64,000 bases of DNA from Arsenophonus sp046530735 (GTDB taxonomy: Bacteria; Pseudomonadota; Gammaproteobacteria; Enterobacterales; Enterobacteriaceae): positions 211,553-275,552 of the forward strand of contig JBHEQV010000001.1 of the NCBI GenBank assembly GCA_046530735.1, written 5' to 3'. Under the pieces are notes generated by a model. The model had not been told where the DNA came from. It saw only the letters and a list, made by a program, of their open reading frames with translations, and did no database searches. The position numbers were made by a program, and so were the translations under genes. Of this stretch, positions 1-10,362 are shown piece after piece (the stretch's first letter is position 1; the number at the start of each line of letters is the position of its first letter).

Positions 1-1803
1 AAGAACAATAGCTACGGAAATGGTGGGGTTTTGATAAGGCGCAAATCCGATCATTAATTTATGATCACGTAAATGCTCAACCAATTTACTTGCATTGTAG
101 GTTTCATAGCTGAATACTTGTGCCGTACCTGATTTAACCGCAGCTTTATAATTCGTATTGACAAAACTTCTAAGTGCTGTACCGTTTGATGCATTAGCGA
201 CGCCATACATACCCTCTTTAGCTAATTTCCAAAATCCTGAATTAATATCACCGATTTGAATATAATCTTTCTGTTGATAGGGTATCATAGCATTACCTAA
301 TTTAGTGCCGTAAAGCAGATGAGGAATTTTAATGGTTCCGTCATTAATTAATGTCACTAATGCTTTTGCCATTTGGATCGGCGTTGTAGTCCAATAACCT
401 TGTCCAATACCTACTGGAATAGTGTCTCCTTGATACCAAGGTTTTTTATAACGTTTTTGTTTCCATTTCCGTGTTGGCATAATACCTAAACGTTCTTCAG
501 CAAGATCAATACCAGTATACTGACCATAGCCAAATTTCTGCATCCAATCAGAGATGCGATCTATACCCATATCATAAGCAACCTGGTAAAAAAAGGTATC
601 AGCTGATTCAATAATGGCTCTAACAACATTTAATCTACCATGTCCCCATTTTTTCCAATCTCGGTAACGTTTTTCTGAGTTTGGTAATTGCCACCATCCT
701 GGATCAAAAATAGTTGAATTGACAGTAATAATATTTTCACTTAATGCTGCGACGGCAATAAATGGTTTAACGGTTGAGGCGGGCGGATATAATCCCTGTA
801 TAGTTCTATTAATTAGTGGGCGATTAGGATTATCTAATAAAGCTTGGTAATCTTTATTAGATATACCATTAATAAAGAGATTAGGATCATAGCTTGGAGT
901 AGATACCAATGCCAGTACTTCTCCATTACGTGGATCAGTTACAACTACAGCAGATCGGCTGTTTGTTAATAACTTTTCAATCTTAATTTGTAAATTGAGA
1001 TCAATAGTAAGGTAAATATCATTACCTGCTTGCAATGGTTCTTCATGAAGTTGACGTATAACTTTCCCTTGACTATTAATTTCAACCTCTTCATACCCTG
1101 TTTTGCCATGTAAAATATTTTCGTAATACCGTTCTATACCTAATTTACCGATATCATGGGTAGCAATATAATTTTTTATTAAACCATCATTTTCTAGACG
1201 TTCTATATCTTTATTATTAATTTTGGCTACATAACCGATAACATGTGTTAACGTTGAACCATACGGATAATAACGGCGTTGGTAACTTTTAACTTCAATT
1301 CCGGGAAACCGGTATTGATTAACGGCAAAACGTGCAATTTGTACTTCATCAAGAGAGGTTTTTAACGGTATAGAGGTAAAGCATCGTGAACGTTTACGCT
1401 CTTTTTTAAAGTTTAAAATGTCATCATCAGTAAGATCAACCACATCACGCAATTGTGTCAATAGTTCTGTTAAATTAGATATTTTTTCAGGAATAATTTC
1501 TAATTGATAAAATTCTCGGTTTAACGCGAGAGGAATACCATTCCTGTCATAAATAATACCTCTATTTGGTGGGATAGGAACCAATTTTATTCGGTTATCA
1601 TTGGAGCGAGTTTGGTAGTCTTCATGGCGAACTATTTGTAAATGATAAAGATTAGCAATTAATATACTTACTAAGATCACAATGATAATGAAAGCTATCA
1701 AAGTCCGACGAATAAATATAGTATATTCTGCTGCGTAATCGCGAAAATGGGTACGTTTCTTTTTTTTTATTTCTTTCTTTAAATTCACACTAATAACCTG
1801 CAT
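1..1803 (-). CDS. mrdA: Penicillin-binding protein 2 (peptidoglycan D,D-transpeptidase), 3' end outside window
   Basis: Transpeptidase that cross-links lateral-wall peptidoglycan in the elongation (Rod) complex, anchored in the inner membrane. 601 codons are visible; the family is about 630 aa, so roughly the last 30-40 residues lie beyond base 1. One N-terminal membrane segment (about residues 32-52) follows a Lys-rich cytoplasmic stretch. The dimerisation domain includes YPYGSTLTHVIGY. The catalytic motifs are PPASTVKP with the active serine near residue 343, ESAD (SxN-type position) and VKSGTAQ (KTG-type motif). The chosen ATG gives 13 extra N-terminal residues compared with E. coli and has GGAAG about 7 nt upstream. 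The frame stays open upstream into the rlmH remnant as far as base 2001. No frameshift was seen. Identity is secure. Confidence 0.95.
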   Translation of the reverse strand, partial: MQVISVNLKKEIKKKKRTHFRDYAAEYTIFIRRTLIAFIIIVILVSILIANLYHLQIVRHEDYQTRSNDNRIKLVPIPPNRGIIYDRNGIPLALNREFYQLEIIPEKISNLTELLTQLRDVVDLTDDDILNFKKERKRSRCFTSIPLKTSLDEVQIARFAVNQYRFPGIEVKSYQRRYYPYGSTLTHVIGYVAKINNKDIERLENDGLIKNYIATHDIGKLGIERYYENILHGKTGYEEVEINSQGKVIRQLHEEPLQAGNDIYLTIDLNLQIKIEKLLTNSRSAVVVTDPRNGEVLALVSTPSYDPNLFINGISNKDYQALLDNPNRPLINRTIQGLYPPASTVKPFIAVAALSENIITVNSTIFDPGWWQLPNSEKRYRDWKKWGHGRLNVVRAIIESADTFFYQVAYDMGIDRISDWMQKFGYGQYTGIDLAEERLGIMPTRKWKQKRYKKPWYQGDTIPVGIGQGYWTTTPIQMAKALVTLINDGTIKIPHLLYGTKLGNAMIPYQQKDYIQIGDINSGFWKLAKEGMYGVANASNGTALRSFVNTNYKAAVKSGTAQVFSYETYNASKLVEHLRDHKLMIGFAPYQNPTISVAIVL

Positions 1804-1809
1804 AAATAT

Positions 1810-2293
1810 CTTCCAATGGTAAGTATGATTTGTTGTAATGCTCCATGCCCAGTAAAGGCTTTCTACAACAAATCTTCGAGCTAGAAGATGAAGCATTGTT
1901 AATGTTAACATTAACCAACTTTGTTCTGCTGCTATTTTATAGGCAGGGGATAAATCTTTTGGATCAACAATTAGAAAGCTAATATTACTTCTGTTCTGTT
2001 TTTATTGATTTAATTATTTATCAAGTTATCGAGTTGTTCAGCTTGTACCGATATATTCAGAGTAATTATGCGGTTACCTTTAATAACCTGCAGCTAGTAT
2101 CCTTCCCTCTTTTTTTTTTCTTGATGATACAATTAAGATCAGTACTTTTCACGCGTTTTCCCATCAGGATCTCAATGAGTTTTAAAGCAATATCTTTTAA
2201 AAAACAATGGAGATAATCTTAAAAACTAGTTTGTATTAAATCAACTACTTTACTGCCAACGGCAATCGGTTGTAATTCTAAATTAAACTCCAT
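1810..2293 (-). pseudogene. rlmH: Decayed rlmH (23S rRNA pseudouridine-1915 methyltransferase)
   Basis: RlmH methylates pseudouridine 1915 of 23S rRNA. The remnant sits in its usual place between rsfS and mrdA. It begins at ATG 2293 with MEFNLELQPIAVGSK, which matches the family N-terminus (KLQLVAVGTK). After a stop and frame change comes KDIALKLIEILMGKRVKSTD. A heavily damaged middle follows, then a well-preserved C-terminus reading DPKDLSPAYKIAAEQSW and LYWAWSITTNHTYH. The natural stop codon has been lost. The last 66 codons (bases 2001-1804) are open and in frame with mrdA. The start overlaps the end of the rsfS remnant. Recognition comes from translating all three minus frames and comparing with the E. 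coli protein from memory. Confidence 0.85.
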
Positions 2294-2603
2294 AGTTTTT
2301 CAAATTCATACATCCAGTAACTATCTTCTTGCATGATATGAAGAAACACATCGCCTAAATCAAAACGATCTAATCAGAAACACCTTTACTTTTAACCATA
2401 AAGGGAATTATTCCTATTTTATAACATGCTTCAATTAATTTATCAGAAACTGATGTCAGGTAGCAATTAAAGGTTTCGGTAGAAATTATCATACAATCAC
2501 TAATTCTAGGTTTTCTACGTAAACCAATAGTAACAATATCTTGCGCTTTTATATCGACAAGACAAGCTGATTAATAATAAATTATTTTTGAATTTATTTT
2601 CAT
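2278..2603 (-). pseudogene. rsfS: Decayed rsfS (ribosomal silencing factor)
   Basis: RsfS binds ribosomal protein L14 and blocks subunit joining in starvation. The remnant reads, from ATG 2603, MKINSKIIYY then a stop, then DIKAQDIVTIGLRRKPRISD and CMIISTETFN. These match the family string around [20 protein letters not shown]. Further on, a one-base change gives stops through the VVDLGDVIVHVMQEE region. The end EFEKLWSLI matches the family terminus YELEKLWS. The TAG stop at 2278-2280 overlaps the rlmH start. The reading frame is broken at least twice. An IS256 remnant begins 40 bases upstream, which separates this gene from nadD. Confidence 0.85.
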
Positions 2604-2641
2604 GGAAAGGTTCACCTTTAATTTTAAATTAAATAAAAAAA

Positions 2642-4025
2642 GAGTTATCAGCAAATCTAGTATATGATAATCAAGCTACCTTTCACTCTAATGTTTCGTG
2701 AATCTGCTATTCACTCTTAACTTTGACATTTTTACCTTATCACCAGAGTTATCAGGTTAAATTCCCTCAGTCAGTTCCAGCTTTCTGAGCAGGCGGGAAC
2801 AACTTAAATATCATTTAAAAGATTTTTCGTGAATTACAGTCCTTTCGCATATCCAGCTTCATAGCTTTACTATCACAAAATCTGATTCAATCAGATTCGT
2901 CGTTTTATTGATGCCTAGTGCACTGACAGGAAGGCATAAAATGCAAGCCGTTCTTATAAATCTTTTCCAGTTCTTTATCATTTGAGGATATGCTGAAGAC
3001 CTTTTCAACAAAAAATTAAAGACTTTATTAGCGATATCGCAACTTTCTGCTAGATATGCCTCTGAACTTCACCATTGACTTTCAGTGTTGAATGCCTTTG
3101 AAGAGTGAAGATAACAACATTAGTTATTTTGCCTACTCAACAGGATTGATGCTGCGCGACCAGGAATATTTTTCCATTCCATTTCAAAAACCAAAATCAT
3201 CGCTTCTCGTAGCAAGCTTGGAAATGCGATTAAAAGTCCCCAAGGCTTTCAGAACATTATAAGTTAAGTCCAGTTCACTTCTAACTCTTAATAACTATTT
3301 TCTATGATAATTGCTTTTTAGATCTATACTCAGTGACATCAATAATGAGAAACAGACGATGACGACCGCCTACCTGACAGGCGGTTATCTTATCGACACA
3401 GAAATAAATATAAGTGTATCGCCTAAATCATACAGCTAGGCATTGTCTGTGTTCTTCAAGCCATTTCTGTTTTAGTCTTCTTATGGAAGCTAGCAAAGAG
3501 ATGATGTGCTTTCATCGAGAAAAGCACCCATTAGGACTTCATGAAATCAGCGGTGGATATAGCTCATGCCTCGCAGATACAAGCATTCTAAAATTTATTT
3601 GCTGATTTTCACGCTTTAAACAAGGCAGTAACAATGAACTGTTGAGTATATTCTGTTACCACTAAAGTCCACCTGATACTTAGGCACTTTAATCTCAACA
3701 TCACCAATAACCATATCTATGGTTAGTTGTGGAAATAACCGTTATAAATGACGGGTTAAAGCCTATCGACATAAGACGGCGATTGAGTATGTTATTAGAA
3801 TAGCTTTGAGCTTCGTCTTAATAACGACACATATCAACTGCCTATTATTATTGTAGATGAATTCATGGAATGGAATTAAAGGTAATATCAGGTTTCGCGT
3901 CCACCTGTAGAGTAAACTTCTTTATGGCATATTATCTCTCTGTTGTTAAAATTATCCATAAAATCAATCAGCAGAATAATTCGCCTACCATCAACGAATC
4001 CCATATATCAGAAATGAGCATAATT
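2642..4025 (-). mobile_element. Decayed IS256-family element, full length (copy M1)
   Basis: About 1.38 kb, transposase on the minus strand with many stops and shifts. Ends match the family repeat seen across the window: GAGTTATCAGCAAAT at 2642 and the complement of GAATTATGCTCAT at 4025. Readable blocks correspond to the IS285/IS1414 subgroup of IS256, for example the complement of the region around 3414-3640, where the LKQQW and GDF/EAL blocks lie. The flanking nonamers ATAAAAAAA (left) and ATAAAAGTA (right) agree at 7 of 9 positions, as expected of a decayed 8-9 bp target duplication. It separates rsfS from nadD. Confidence 0.8.
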
Positions 4026-4278
4026 CATAAAAGTATCAAGTTATATTTCAATCAGTTAAAAACTTCTGTTAAAAGAAATAAGTATAAGATAATTTATCTT
4101 TAGAACTAATTTTAGTAAAACTAATTGAATATTTATAATTAATTTTAGAATAATTTATAGAAAATTATGCTTTATTCATAAATAATCATGCAAAAATCGC
4201 CAAAATAGGTACCAATCACCCTTATATACTAATAATAGTTTATGTATGTTTTATCAATTTTTTATATTTGTTAATTAG
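4026..4278. other. Short spacer between IS256 copy M1 and nadD end
   Basis: AT-rich, no recognisable gene. In E. coli this side of nadD can carry cobC; nothing resembling it is seen here. Confidence 0.5.
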
Positions 4279-4959
4279 CTATGAACAATTCTGATAAAGA
4301 TGATGTTTATTAACATAGCGCAAAACTTCAGGTGGCAATATATTTTTGCAACTTTTTCTATCATGTTTTCGTTTACGAATTTCAGTTGCAGAAATATTTA
4401 ATAAAGGAGTCTTAGCGAGATATATAGTCCCACTTGGTTTATAACTGAATATTTCCGGCTTGTGTACTTGATGTTGTATTAGCCATTCTTGCATTGAAGA
4501 AGTTAAAAAATAGGCGGCATAACCTGGACGTGCGCAAACTAATAAATGACAAAGATCTAAAATTTTCTCCCAGTTAAACCAGGTATCTATCGATAGTAGC
4601 GAATCTTGTCCGATAATAAAGGCTAATGGCTTTTGCCAACTGATTTGTTTTCGAAAAGAGAGCAGTGTTTCAACGGTATAGGATGGAGTTGTACGTTTAA
4701 GTTCACGTGTATCAATACTAAATAATGGATTATTTTTAATAGCTAATTTTATCATTTCCAGTCTTTGTTGAGCAGTTGCTTCAGGTTGTTGGCGGTGAGG
4801 TGCTACATGATTGGGAAGTAAAACAACCTGTTGTAAGCCGACTAGCTTAGCTAGCACTTCAACGGGAAGTAAGTGACCATAGTGAATAGGATCAAAAGTA
4901 CCACCAAATAGTGCTTGAATAGATGGGAAAATAGCTGTTTGCTTAGTTTGTTTACTCAT
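4279..4959 (-). CDS. nadD: Nicotinate-nucleotide adenylyltransferase
   Basis: Transfers AMP to nicotinate mononucleotide to give deamido-NAD, an essential step of NAD synthesis in the cytosol. 226 aa, slightly longer than E. coli NadD (213 aa) because of the N-terminus. Nucleotidyltransferase motif GGTFDPIHYGH near residues 19-29, then PNHVAPHRQQ, FIIGQDSLL and the C-terminal ISATEIRKR motif that binds the phosphates. The chosen ATG overlaps the end of holA by 8 bases, which indicates translational coupling. An internal start nearer GGTFDP would give a length closer to the family's. It is the last intact gene of the leuS-lptE-holA-nadD operon; the downstream rsfS and rlmH have decayed. Confidence 0.96.
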   Translation of the reverse strand: MSKQTKQTAIFPSIQALFGGTFDPIHYGHLLPVEVLAKLVGLQQVVLLPNHVAPHRQQPEATAQQRLEMIKLAIKNNPLFSIDTRELKRTTPSYTVETLLSFRKQISWQKPLAFIIGQDSLLSIDTWFNWEKILDLCHLLVCARPGYAAYFLTSSMQEWLIQHQVHKPEIFSYKPSGTIYLAKTPLLNISATEIRKRKHDRKSCKNILPPEVLRYVNKHHLYQNCS

Positions 4960-5983
4960 TAATAAAACTCTCTGGCAGTGATTTACCGCACAATAGCATA
5001 GATAAAATTTCTAACTTTTGCCAAATTGAATGGCTATAATCTTGTTTTAAATGTAATTCAGCATTGGTAATCAACTGTATTGCCAAATGTAGTTCTCGAA
5101 GTGATAAGCGTTGTAGTGCAGCGCTAATGAGCTGGCGGCGAGCTTTCCAAATTTTATACTGATCAAATAATTTTTTTAAATCTTCATTGTTATTTTGTTG
5201 TGCTAATGTCAAAAGCAATATGAGTTCACGTTGAATTATACGTAATAAAATTACTACTTCATAATCTTCTCGTTGCAATTGCTGCAGAATATGCCAGACA
5301 CGTTTAATTTTACCTGCAAGTAGTGCATTAACCCAATGATAAGGTGTAAAATTAACGGTATTATTTACTGCCTCTTTAACACAAGGTAATGTAAGATTTC
5401 CATCAGGATATAATAGTAATAAACTTTCAAGAGCTTGGTTAAGAGCTACTAAATTACCTTCATAACAGAAACAAAGAAGCTGATTAGCTTCCCTATCTAA
5501 GGTAATAGACATTTCTTTTGCTCGTTGAGTTACCCATTGAGGCAGTCTGGATTGTTCCGGTGTCAGACAATTTATATAGACACCATCTTGGCCTATTTTT
5601 TTGCACCAGACACTATTCTCTTGTGCTTTAGTTAATTTGCTTCCGCATAATATGAGTAATAAATCAGGATGTAATAATTCAGCCAACTTAAGTAATTTTT
5701 CTCCTATGACAGTTGTAGAGCCACTTTTAGAAAAAATTAAAATAAGAATTTTCTGGCTAGCAAATAGGCTAAGTGATTGACTAAGATGATAAATAGCGTC
5801 CCAGTCTAAGACTGAATCTATCGAATAAGTATAACATTCAGAAAAACCTTGCTGTTTAGCAACTTGACAAATTTTATCTATACTTTCTTGTAATAAAAAG
5901 TGATCATTGCCAAAAATCAGGTAACAGGTTCGCAACTTATTAACAAGCTGCGAATTTAACTGCTCTGGATAAATACGGATCAT
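4952..5983 (-). CDS. holA: DNA polymerase III delta subunit
   Basis: Opens the beta sliding clamp and forms the clamp-loader complex with tau/gamma and delta-prime. 343 aa, the same length as the E. coli protein. N-terminal MIRIYPEQL, then LIFGNDHFLLQESIDKI corresponds to the delta N-terminal domain, followed by the AAA-like fold without Walker motifs. The C-terminal helical collar contains the HLAIQLITNAELHLKQDYSH region. It overlaps nadD by 8 bases and lies 8 bases after lptE, within one operon. The frame is uninterrupted. Retention fits the essential role of this subunit even in strongly reduced genomes. Confidence 0.95.
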   Translation of the reverse strand: MIRIYPEQLNSQLVNKLRTCYLIFGNDHFLLQESIDKICQVAKQQGFSECYTYSIDSVLDWDAIYHLSQSLSLFASQKILILIFSKSGSTTVIGEKLLKLAELLHPDLLLILCGSKLTKAQENSVWCKKIGQDGVYINCLTPEQSRLPQWVTQRAKEMSITLDREANQLLCFCYEGNLVALNQALESLLLLYPDGNLTLPCVKEAVNNTVNFTPYHWVNALLAGKIKRVWHILQQLQREDYEVVILLRIIQRELILLLTLAQQNNNEDLKKLFDQYKIWKARRQLISAALQRLSLRELHLAIQLITNAELHLKQDYSHSIWQKLEILSMLLCGKSLPESFINE

Positions 5984-5991
5984 TCTGAGTC

Positions 5992-6528
5992 TTAAAGCGC
6001 TTTATCGGCAATCACTGATCCTTTAGGCTCATTATGAATAGTGATGTGCATGATTAGTAATTTCCGAATTAACTGACGAGCCACTTGTTCACGCATTTCT
6101 TGCTTAATAAGTTCGTTTTCGGCATCTTTAGCTAATATTTCTAATGAATTTTCAAAGAAAGCGCGCTTGACATGAATTTTGATAGGATAAACTGTACCGT
6201 TAGAGAGGATAATTTGCGCGTTGACCCAGAAATTTAATTGTTTTTCTATACTTTTCCCGTCTTGATAGATTGAGATGGTTTTAGTGTTTTCATATGAATC
6301 CCCTATTTTTAATATAGGCACATTCTGAAGATTTTCATCAATTAAGTTAATATTATTTAAGCGCAATTGCTGTCTAATTGCACGTTCCAGTGGGCCGTAT
6401 GGATCAGCGCTACTTAATTTTAATGTTTTTAATTCATCAGTTATCTGCGGCATGCTTTGTAAGCAAAATCTGCAACTAGCCGTGACTAACACGGCTAAGT
6501 ATAGAAATAATGTAATTAAATAACGCAC
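5992..6528 (-). CDS. lptE: LPS-assembly lipoprotein LptE
   Basis: Outer-membrane lipoprotein that plugs the LptD barrel and helps deliver lipopolysaccharide to the cell surface. 178 aa; E. coli LptE is about 193 aa. The N-terminus has a hydrophobic signal segment ending in VTASC, a lipobox with the lipidated Cys near residue 19. E. coli has the similar non-Leu lipobox ITAGC. DPYGPLERAIRQQLRLNNI matches the family core. The C-terminal tail is shorter than in E. coli. It lies between leuS and holA, with a gap of 17 bases after leuS. Its presence implies the organism still makes some form of lipopolysaccharide (inference). Confidence 0.93.
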   Translation of the reverse strand: MRYLITLFLYLAVLVTASCRFCLQSMPQITDELKTLKLSSADPYGPLERAIRQQLRLNNINLIDENLQNVPILKIGDSYENTKTISIYQDGKSIEKQLNFWVNAQIILSNGTVYPIKIHVKRAFFENSLEILAKDAENELIKQEMREQVARQLIRKLLIMHITIHNEPKGSVIADKAL

Positions 6529-6545
6529 ATCATCTCCTCATTATG

Positions 6546-9128
6546 TTAACCGACAATAAGATTTAACAGCTTGCCTGAAATATAAATTACCTTATGAATG
6601 CTCATACCTTTAAGATATTTTGCCACACCATATTCTTGCATTGCTATAGTTAAAACAGCATCTTCTGATGCATTTATATCGATAGTAATACGCCCACGAA
6701 CTTTACCATTAACTTGAATAATAACTAATTTAGTATTGTCTATTTTTACTTGTTCGTCAGCAACTGGCCAAGGCGCATTATCAATATCTTCCTGGTGACC
6801 AAGTGCTTTCCACATGACAAAGCAAGCATGAGGGATAATAGGCGACAGCATACGCACAATAACCTCTAAAGATTCTTGTATTAACGCCCGATCTTGTTCA
6901 CTATAATGAGAGGCTCGCGTCAGTTTATTCATAAATTCCATAATAGTAGAAATTGCAGTATTAAATGCATAATGGCGGCCGATATCATCAGTTACTTTAG
7001 GAATAATTTTATGCAGATCACGCCGTAGATTTTTCTGATCTGGCGTAAGGTTTCTATTATCTAATAGAGATGTTTTACCTTTTTGCGTATGTTCAAAAAC
7101 GGTGCGCCAAAGACGACGAATAAAACGATTTGCACCTTCTACACTTGATTCTTGCCATTCCAAAGTAAGCTCTGGTGGAGCAGCAAACATCATAAATAAA
7201 CGAACTGTATCTGCCCCATATTTTTTTACCATTAATTGTGGATCGATGCCGTTATTTTTCGATTTAGACATTTTACTCTTCCCAAAATAGAAAAGTTCAT
7301 GTCCATCCTGATCAGTTGCTTTAACAATTTTACCTTTTTTATCTCGTTCAATCGTGACATGAACAGATGACACCCAAACTCGTTGTCCATTTTCATCTAA
7401 GTAATAAAAAGAATCAGCTAATACCATTCCTTGACATAACAATCGTTTAGCTGGCTCATCAGAATTTACTAAACCTGCATCACGCATCAATTTATGGAAA
7501 AAACGGAAATATAATAAATGCATAATGGCATGTTCAATACCACCAATATATTGATCAACCGGCAACCAATAATTGCATGCATTCGGATCTAGCATTCCTT
7601 GCTCATAATTAGGACAGGTATAACGAGCATAATACCAGGATGACTCCATAAAAGTATCAAAGGTATCCGTTTCACGTAATGCTGCATGACCATTAATATT
7701 GGTCTTAGCCCATTGTGGATTGGCTTTAATAGGACTAGTTATCCCACTCATTACCACATTTTCAGGTAAGATGACGGGTAGTTGTTCTTCTGGTACTGGT
7801 CTGATAGAGCCGTCTCCCATTGTTAACATTGGAATAGGTACTCCCCAATAACGTTGCCGAGAAACACCCCAATCACGTAAACGATAATTAACTTTACGTT
7901 TAGCTGAACCTTGTGAAACTAGTTTATCAGTAATTGCATTAGCTCCTGTTTCGTTGTCCATACCACTAAATTCGCCTGAATTAATTAACATATTTTTATC
8001 AGTCAACGAACCGGTTTTTAAATCGGGGATTTTGGCTTCATTATCAGTAATGATAACTTTGATCGGTAAATGATATTTTCTTGCGAATTCCCAGTCACGC
8101 TGATCATGCCCTGGAACCGCCATTACTGCCTCTGTACCATATTCCATTAATACAAAATTAGCTACCCAGATCGGGATTTTTTTATTAGTTAGCGGGTGAA
8201 TTGCAAATAAATTGGTATCGATACCTTTTTTCTCCATGGTTGCAATTTCTGCTTCAGCAACTTTGATATTACAACTTTTATTAATAAAATCCCTAAGTTT
8301 ATCATTTTTTTCTGACGCGCTTTTTGCTAACGGATGAGTTGCTGCAATAGCTAGATAAGTCACTCCCATAAAAGTATCAGGTCGAGTAGTATAAATGGTT
8401 ATTTTATCATCTTTATCTGCTAGTTTAAAGGTAATTTCAACCCCTTCTGAGCGGCCGATCCAGTTACGCTGCATGGTTTTAATTTCCTCTGGCCAGCCAT
8501 CAAGTTTATCTAAATTATTAAGTAGCTCTTCAGCATAATCGGTAATTTTTATAAACCATTGAGGAATTTCTTTACGCTCAATTGGAGTATCACAACGCCA
8601 GCAACAACCATCAATAACTTGCTCGTTAGCTAAGACTGTTAAATCATTTGGGCACCAGTTAACAGCAGAGATTTTTTTATAAACCAAACCTTTTTCATAA
8701 AGCTTAATAAAAAACCATTGCTCCCAACGATAATACTCCGGTGTACAAGTTGTGACTTCTCGACTCCAGTCATAACCAAATCCGAGCATTTTTAATTGAT
8801 TTCTCATACAATTAATATTGGTATAAGTCCAAGTAGCTGGAGCAGTATTATTTTTTACTGCTACACCTTCAGCTGGTAAACCAAAAGCATCCCAGCCGAT
8901 AGGTTGCAGTACATTTTTTCCTAGCATGCGTTGATAACGTGAGATAACATCACCAATAGTATAGTTTCGAACATGCCCCATATGTAGCTTACCAGATGGG
9001 TAAGGTAACATTGACAGACAATAGTATTTTTCTTTTTTATTATCTTCTATTACTTTAAATGTTTGTTTTTCTTCCCAATGACATTGTACGTATTTTTCTA
9101 TCTCTTCTGGTCGATATTGTTCTTGCAT
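6546..9128 (-). CDS. leuS: Leucyl-tRNA synthetase
   Basis: Charges tRNA-Leu with leucine. Class I synthetase, 860 aa, identical in length to E. coli LeuS. N-terminal MQEQYRPEEIEKYVQ. HIGH-type motif PYPSGKLHMGHVRNYT near residues 42-57. The CP1 editing domain has TTRPDTFMGVTYLAIA and the GHDQRDWEFA element. The KMSKS motif lies in FGKSKMSKSKNNGID. The anticodon-binding domain and C-terminal VNGKVRGRI are present. The start is supported by GGAGG upstream, in the same leader arrangement as E. coli. It is the first gene of the leuS-lptE-holA-nadD operon. Its partner tRNA-Leu(UAG) lies at 41.1 kb. Confidence 0.97.
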   Translation of the reverse strand: MQEQYRPEEIEKYVQCHWEEKQTFKVIEDNKKEKYYCLSMLPYPSGKLHMGHVRNYTIGDVISRYQRMLGKNVLQPIGWDAFGLPAEGVAVKNNTAPATWTYTNINCMRNQLKMLGFGYDWSREVTTCTPEYYRWEQWFFIKLYEKGLVYKKISAVNWCPNDLTVLANEQVIDGCCWRCDTPIERKEIPQWFIKITDYAEELLNNLDKLDGWPEEIKTMQRNWIGRSEGVEITFKLADKDDKITIYTTRPDTFMGVTYLAIAATHPLAKSASEKNDKLRDFINKSCNIKVAEAEIATMEKKGIDTNLFAIHPLTNKKIPIWVANFVLMEYGTEAVMAVPGHDQRDWEFARKYHLPIKVIITDNEAKIPDLKTGSLTDKNMLINSGEFSGMDNETGANAITDKLVSQGSAKRKVNYRLRDWGVSRQRYWGVPIPMLTMGDGSIRPVPEEQLPVILPENVVMSGITSPIKANPQWAKTNINGHAALRETDTFDTFMESSWYYARYTCPNYEQGMLDPNACNYWLPVDQYIGGIEHAIMHLLYFRFFHKLMRDAGLVNSDEPAKRLLCQGMVLADSFYYLDENGQRVWVSSVHVTIERDKKGKIVKATDQDGHELFYFGKSKMSKSKNNGIDPQLMVKKYGADTVRLFMMFAAPPELTLEWQESSVEGANRFIRRLWRTVFEHTQKGKTSLLDNRNLTPDQKNLRRDLHKIIPKVTDDIGRHYAFNTAISTIMEFMNKLTRASHYSEQDRALIQESLEVIVRMLSPIIPHACFVMWKALGHQEDIDNAPWPVADEQVKIDNTKLVIIQVNGKVRGRITIDINASEDAVLTIAMQEYGVAKYLKGMSIHKVIYISGKLLNLIVG

Positions 9129-9589
9129 GACACCGATGTTCCTCCACTATGCTGATAATGTGGCATAAGTTGCGAATGATATAGCAGATTTAGATCTGCA
9201 TAGAATAGTGAATAAATACTTCTAATAACAACTATTGATAACTATTTAACCGTCGAGTTAAATTAACATTATTAATGCAAATGATGTATAGATTTAGATG
9301 GTAAAATTTTAGATAGTAGTCTATCCTGCTTTAGGTGATATTTTAATATTATTATTTAGTCGATTGGCAAGTACTTTTATTATCCAATAATGGATAGTGA
9401 TTAATATATGATATTAGCAATAAATTTTTAGCACGTTTTGATTGATGTCGCCATAAAGAAATCATATTTATTGCTATTTTTAATAATTTCCTTCATCTAT
9501 AAAAATCATTTAATGATAAACTTTTTAATAAATCCCATTTCGTTTGGTGACTATTATCATGGTTGTTCCTTGATTAGCAAGTTTTACTC
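9129..9589. other. Intergenic region upstream of leuS
   Basis: About 460 bases, AT-rich, holding the leuS leader and the candidate promoter. No coding remnant could be recognised on either strand. Confidence 0.5.
9202..9231 (-). promoter_or_regulatory. Candidate sigma-70 promoter of the leuS operon
   Basis: Read on the minus strand: TTGTTA, 18-base spacer, TATTCT, about 75 bases before the leuS start. Weak matches in AT-rich DNA, so this is a suggestion based on position. Confidence 0.35.
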
Positions 9590-10362
9590 ATCAGATAAAC
9601 GTAGCTCATTATGATATGAGAAGCTCAACTACGATACTTCTGAGATGTTCATGATTTGAGTAGTGTTTTATACTCTGTGATATGTTAATTTTTTAGGAAT
9701 TTAGCAGATGGATCAAAATAAATATCCTAGAAAGGATAAATTGGATAAATCAAAAGACAATACGCGACAACTTTACCTGTTACTTCGTTTATTTATTTGA
9801 AGCATTTATGATTTCCTTATCGAAATTGATTATGACAGACCAGCTTAATTTTTTATGACACCAAAAAAGAGGGCATACAAGAATACAGTGGCCATGAATC
9901 AACGCTCCTTAATTTTTTCTTAACATGCAGTATCATCTGCCTTTATAATAACGATTATTCTGGGTTTTTATCAATAATCCAAGTCATCGATGTAATACTG
10001 AAACAACTGATTGAAGGTATACCAAAGTCTACTTGCTGATGAATTCATCATCTATAGAGAATAGTGATAATTCCTGTTTCATTCGCCCTCTGAGACAAAC
10101 ACAAATATAACTGAGCCGATAGTAGACATAGTGGATGTGGGACAGGATGACGATTTCTATTTTCTCTGGTAAGAGGCCCAGATGTTATATTCACGCGCTC
10201 AAATAAATTATTTTTCACTATTGATGACGCCTAAAGCAAATTTCTTGAAAAACACCGTAAAAATTTCAACTCGGAGCATGCTTATCTGTTAAGCGAAACT
10301 TGCCTGCAGCACTTGACCAAGGTATTCCAGGGATACTGTTGTGGCTTCTCCTAAATCTTCCC
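9590..10362 (+). mobile_element. Remnant of an unassigned IS (weak IS982 resemblance), copy U1
   Basis: Repeated in part at 43650-43761 and at 63725-64000. The plus frames, heavily interrupted, give DQNKYPRKDKLDKSKDN near 9711, then a hydrophobic block HAVSSAFIITIILGFYQ, then a stretch around 10020-10080 that includes YQSLLADEFIIYREY. This order resembles the IS982 transposase pattern (SEIMTI-IL-FHQS followed by Y-RF-EL), but the match is weak. The last about 160 bases may belong to another gene. An IS1595 copy begins directly after it. Confidence 0.4.

Noticed and set aside
10200..10362. Possible IS605 OrfB-like fragment (FLEKHRKNFNSEHAYLL with a CLQHLTKVFQG continuation)
   Set aside because: The resemblance to the TnpB N-terminal pattern is too weak and short; kept inside the unassigned IS entry.
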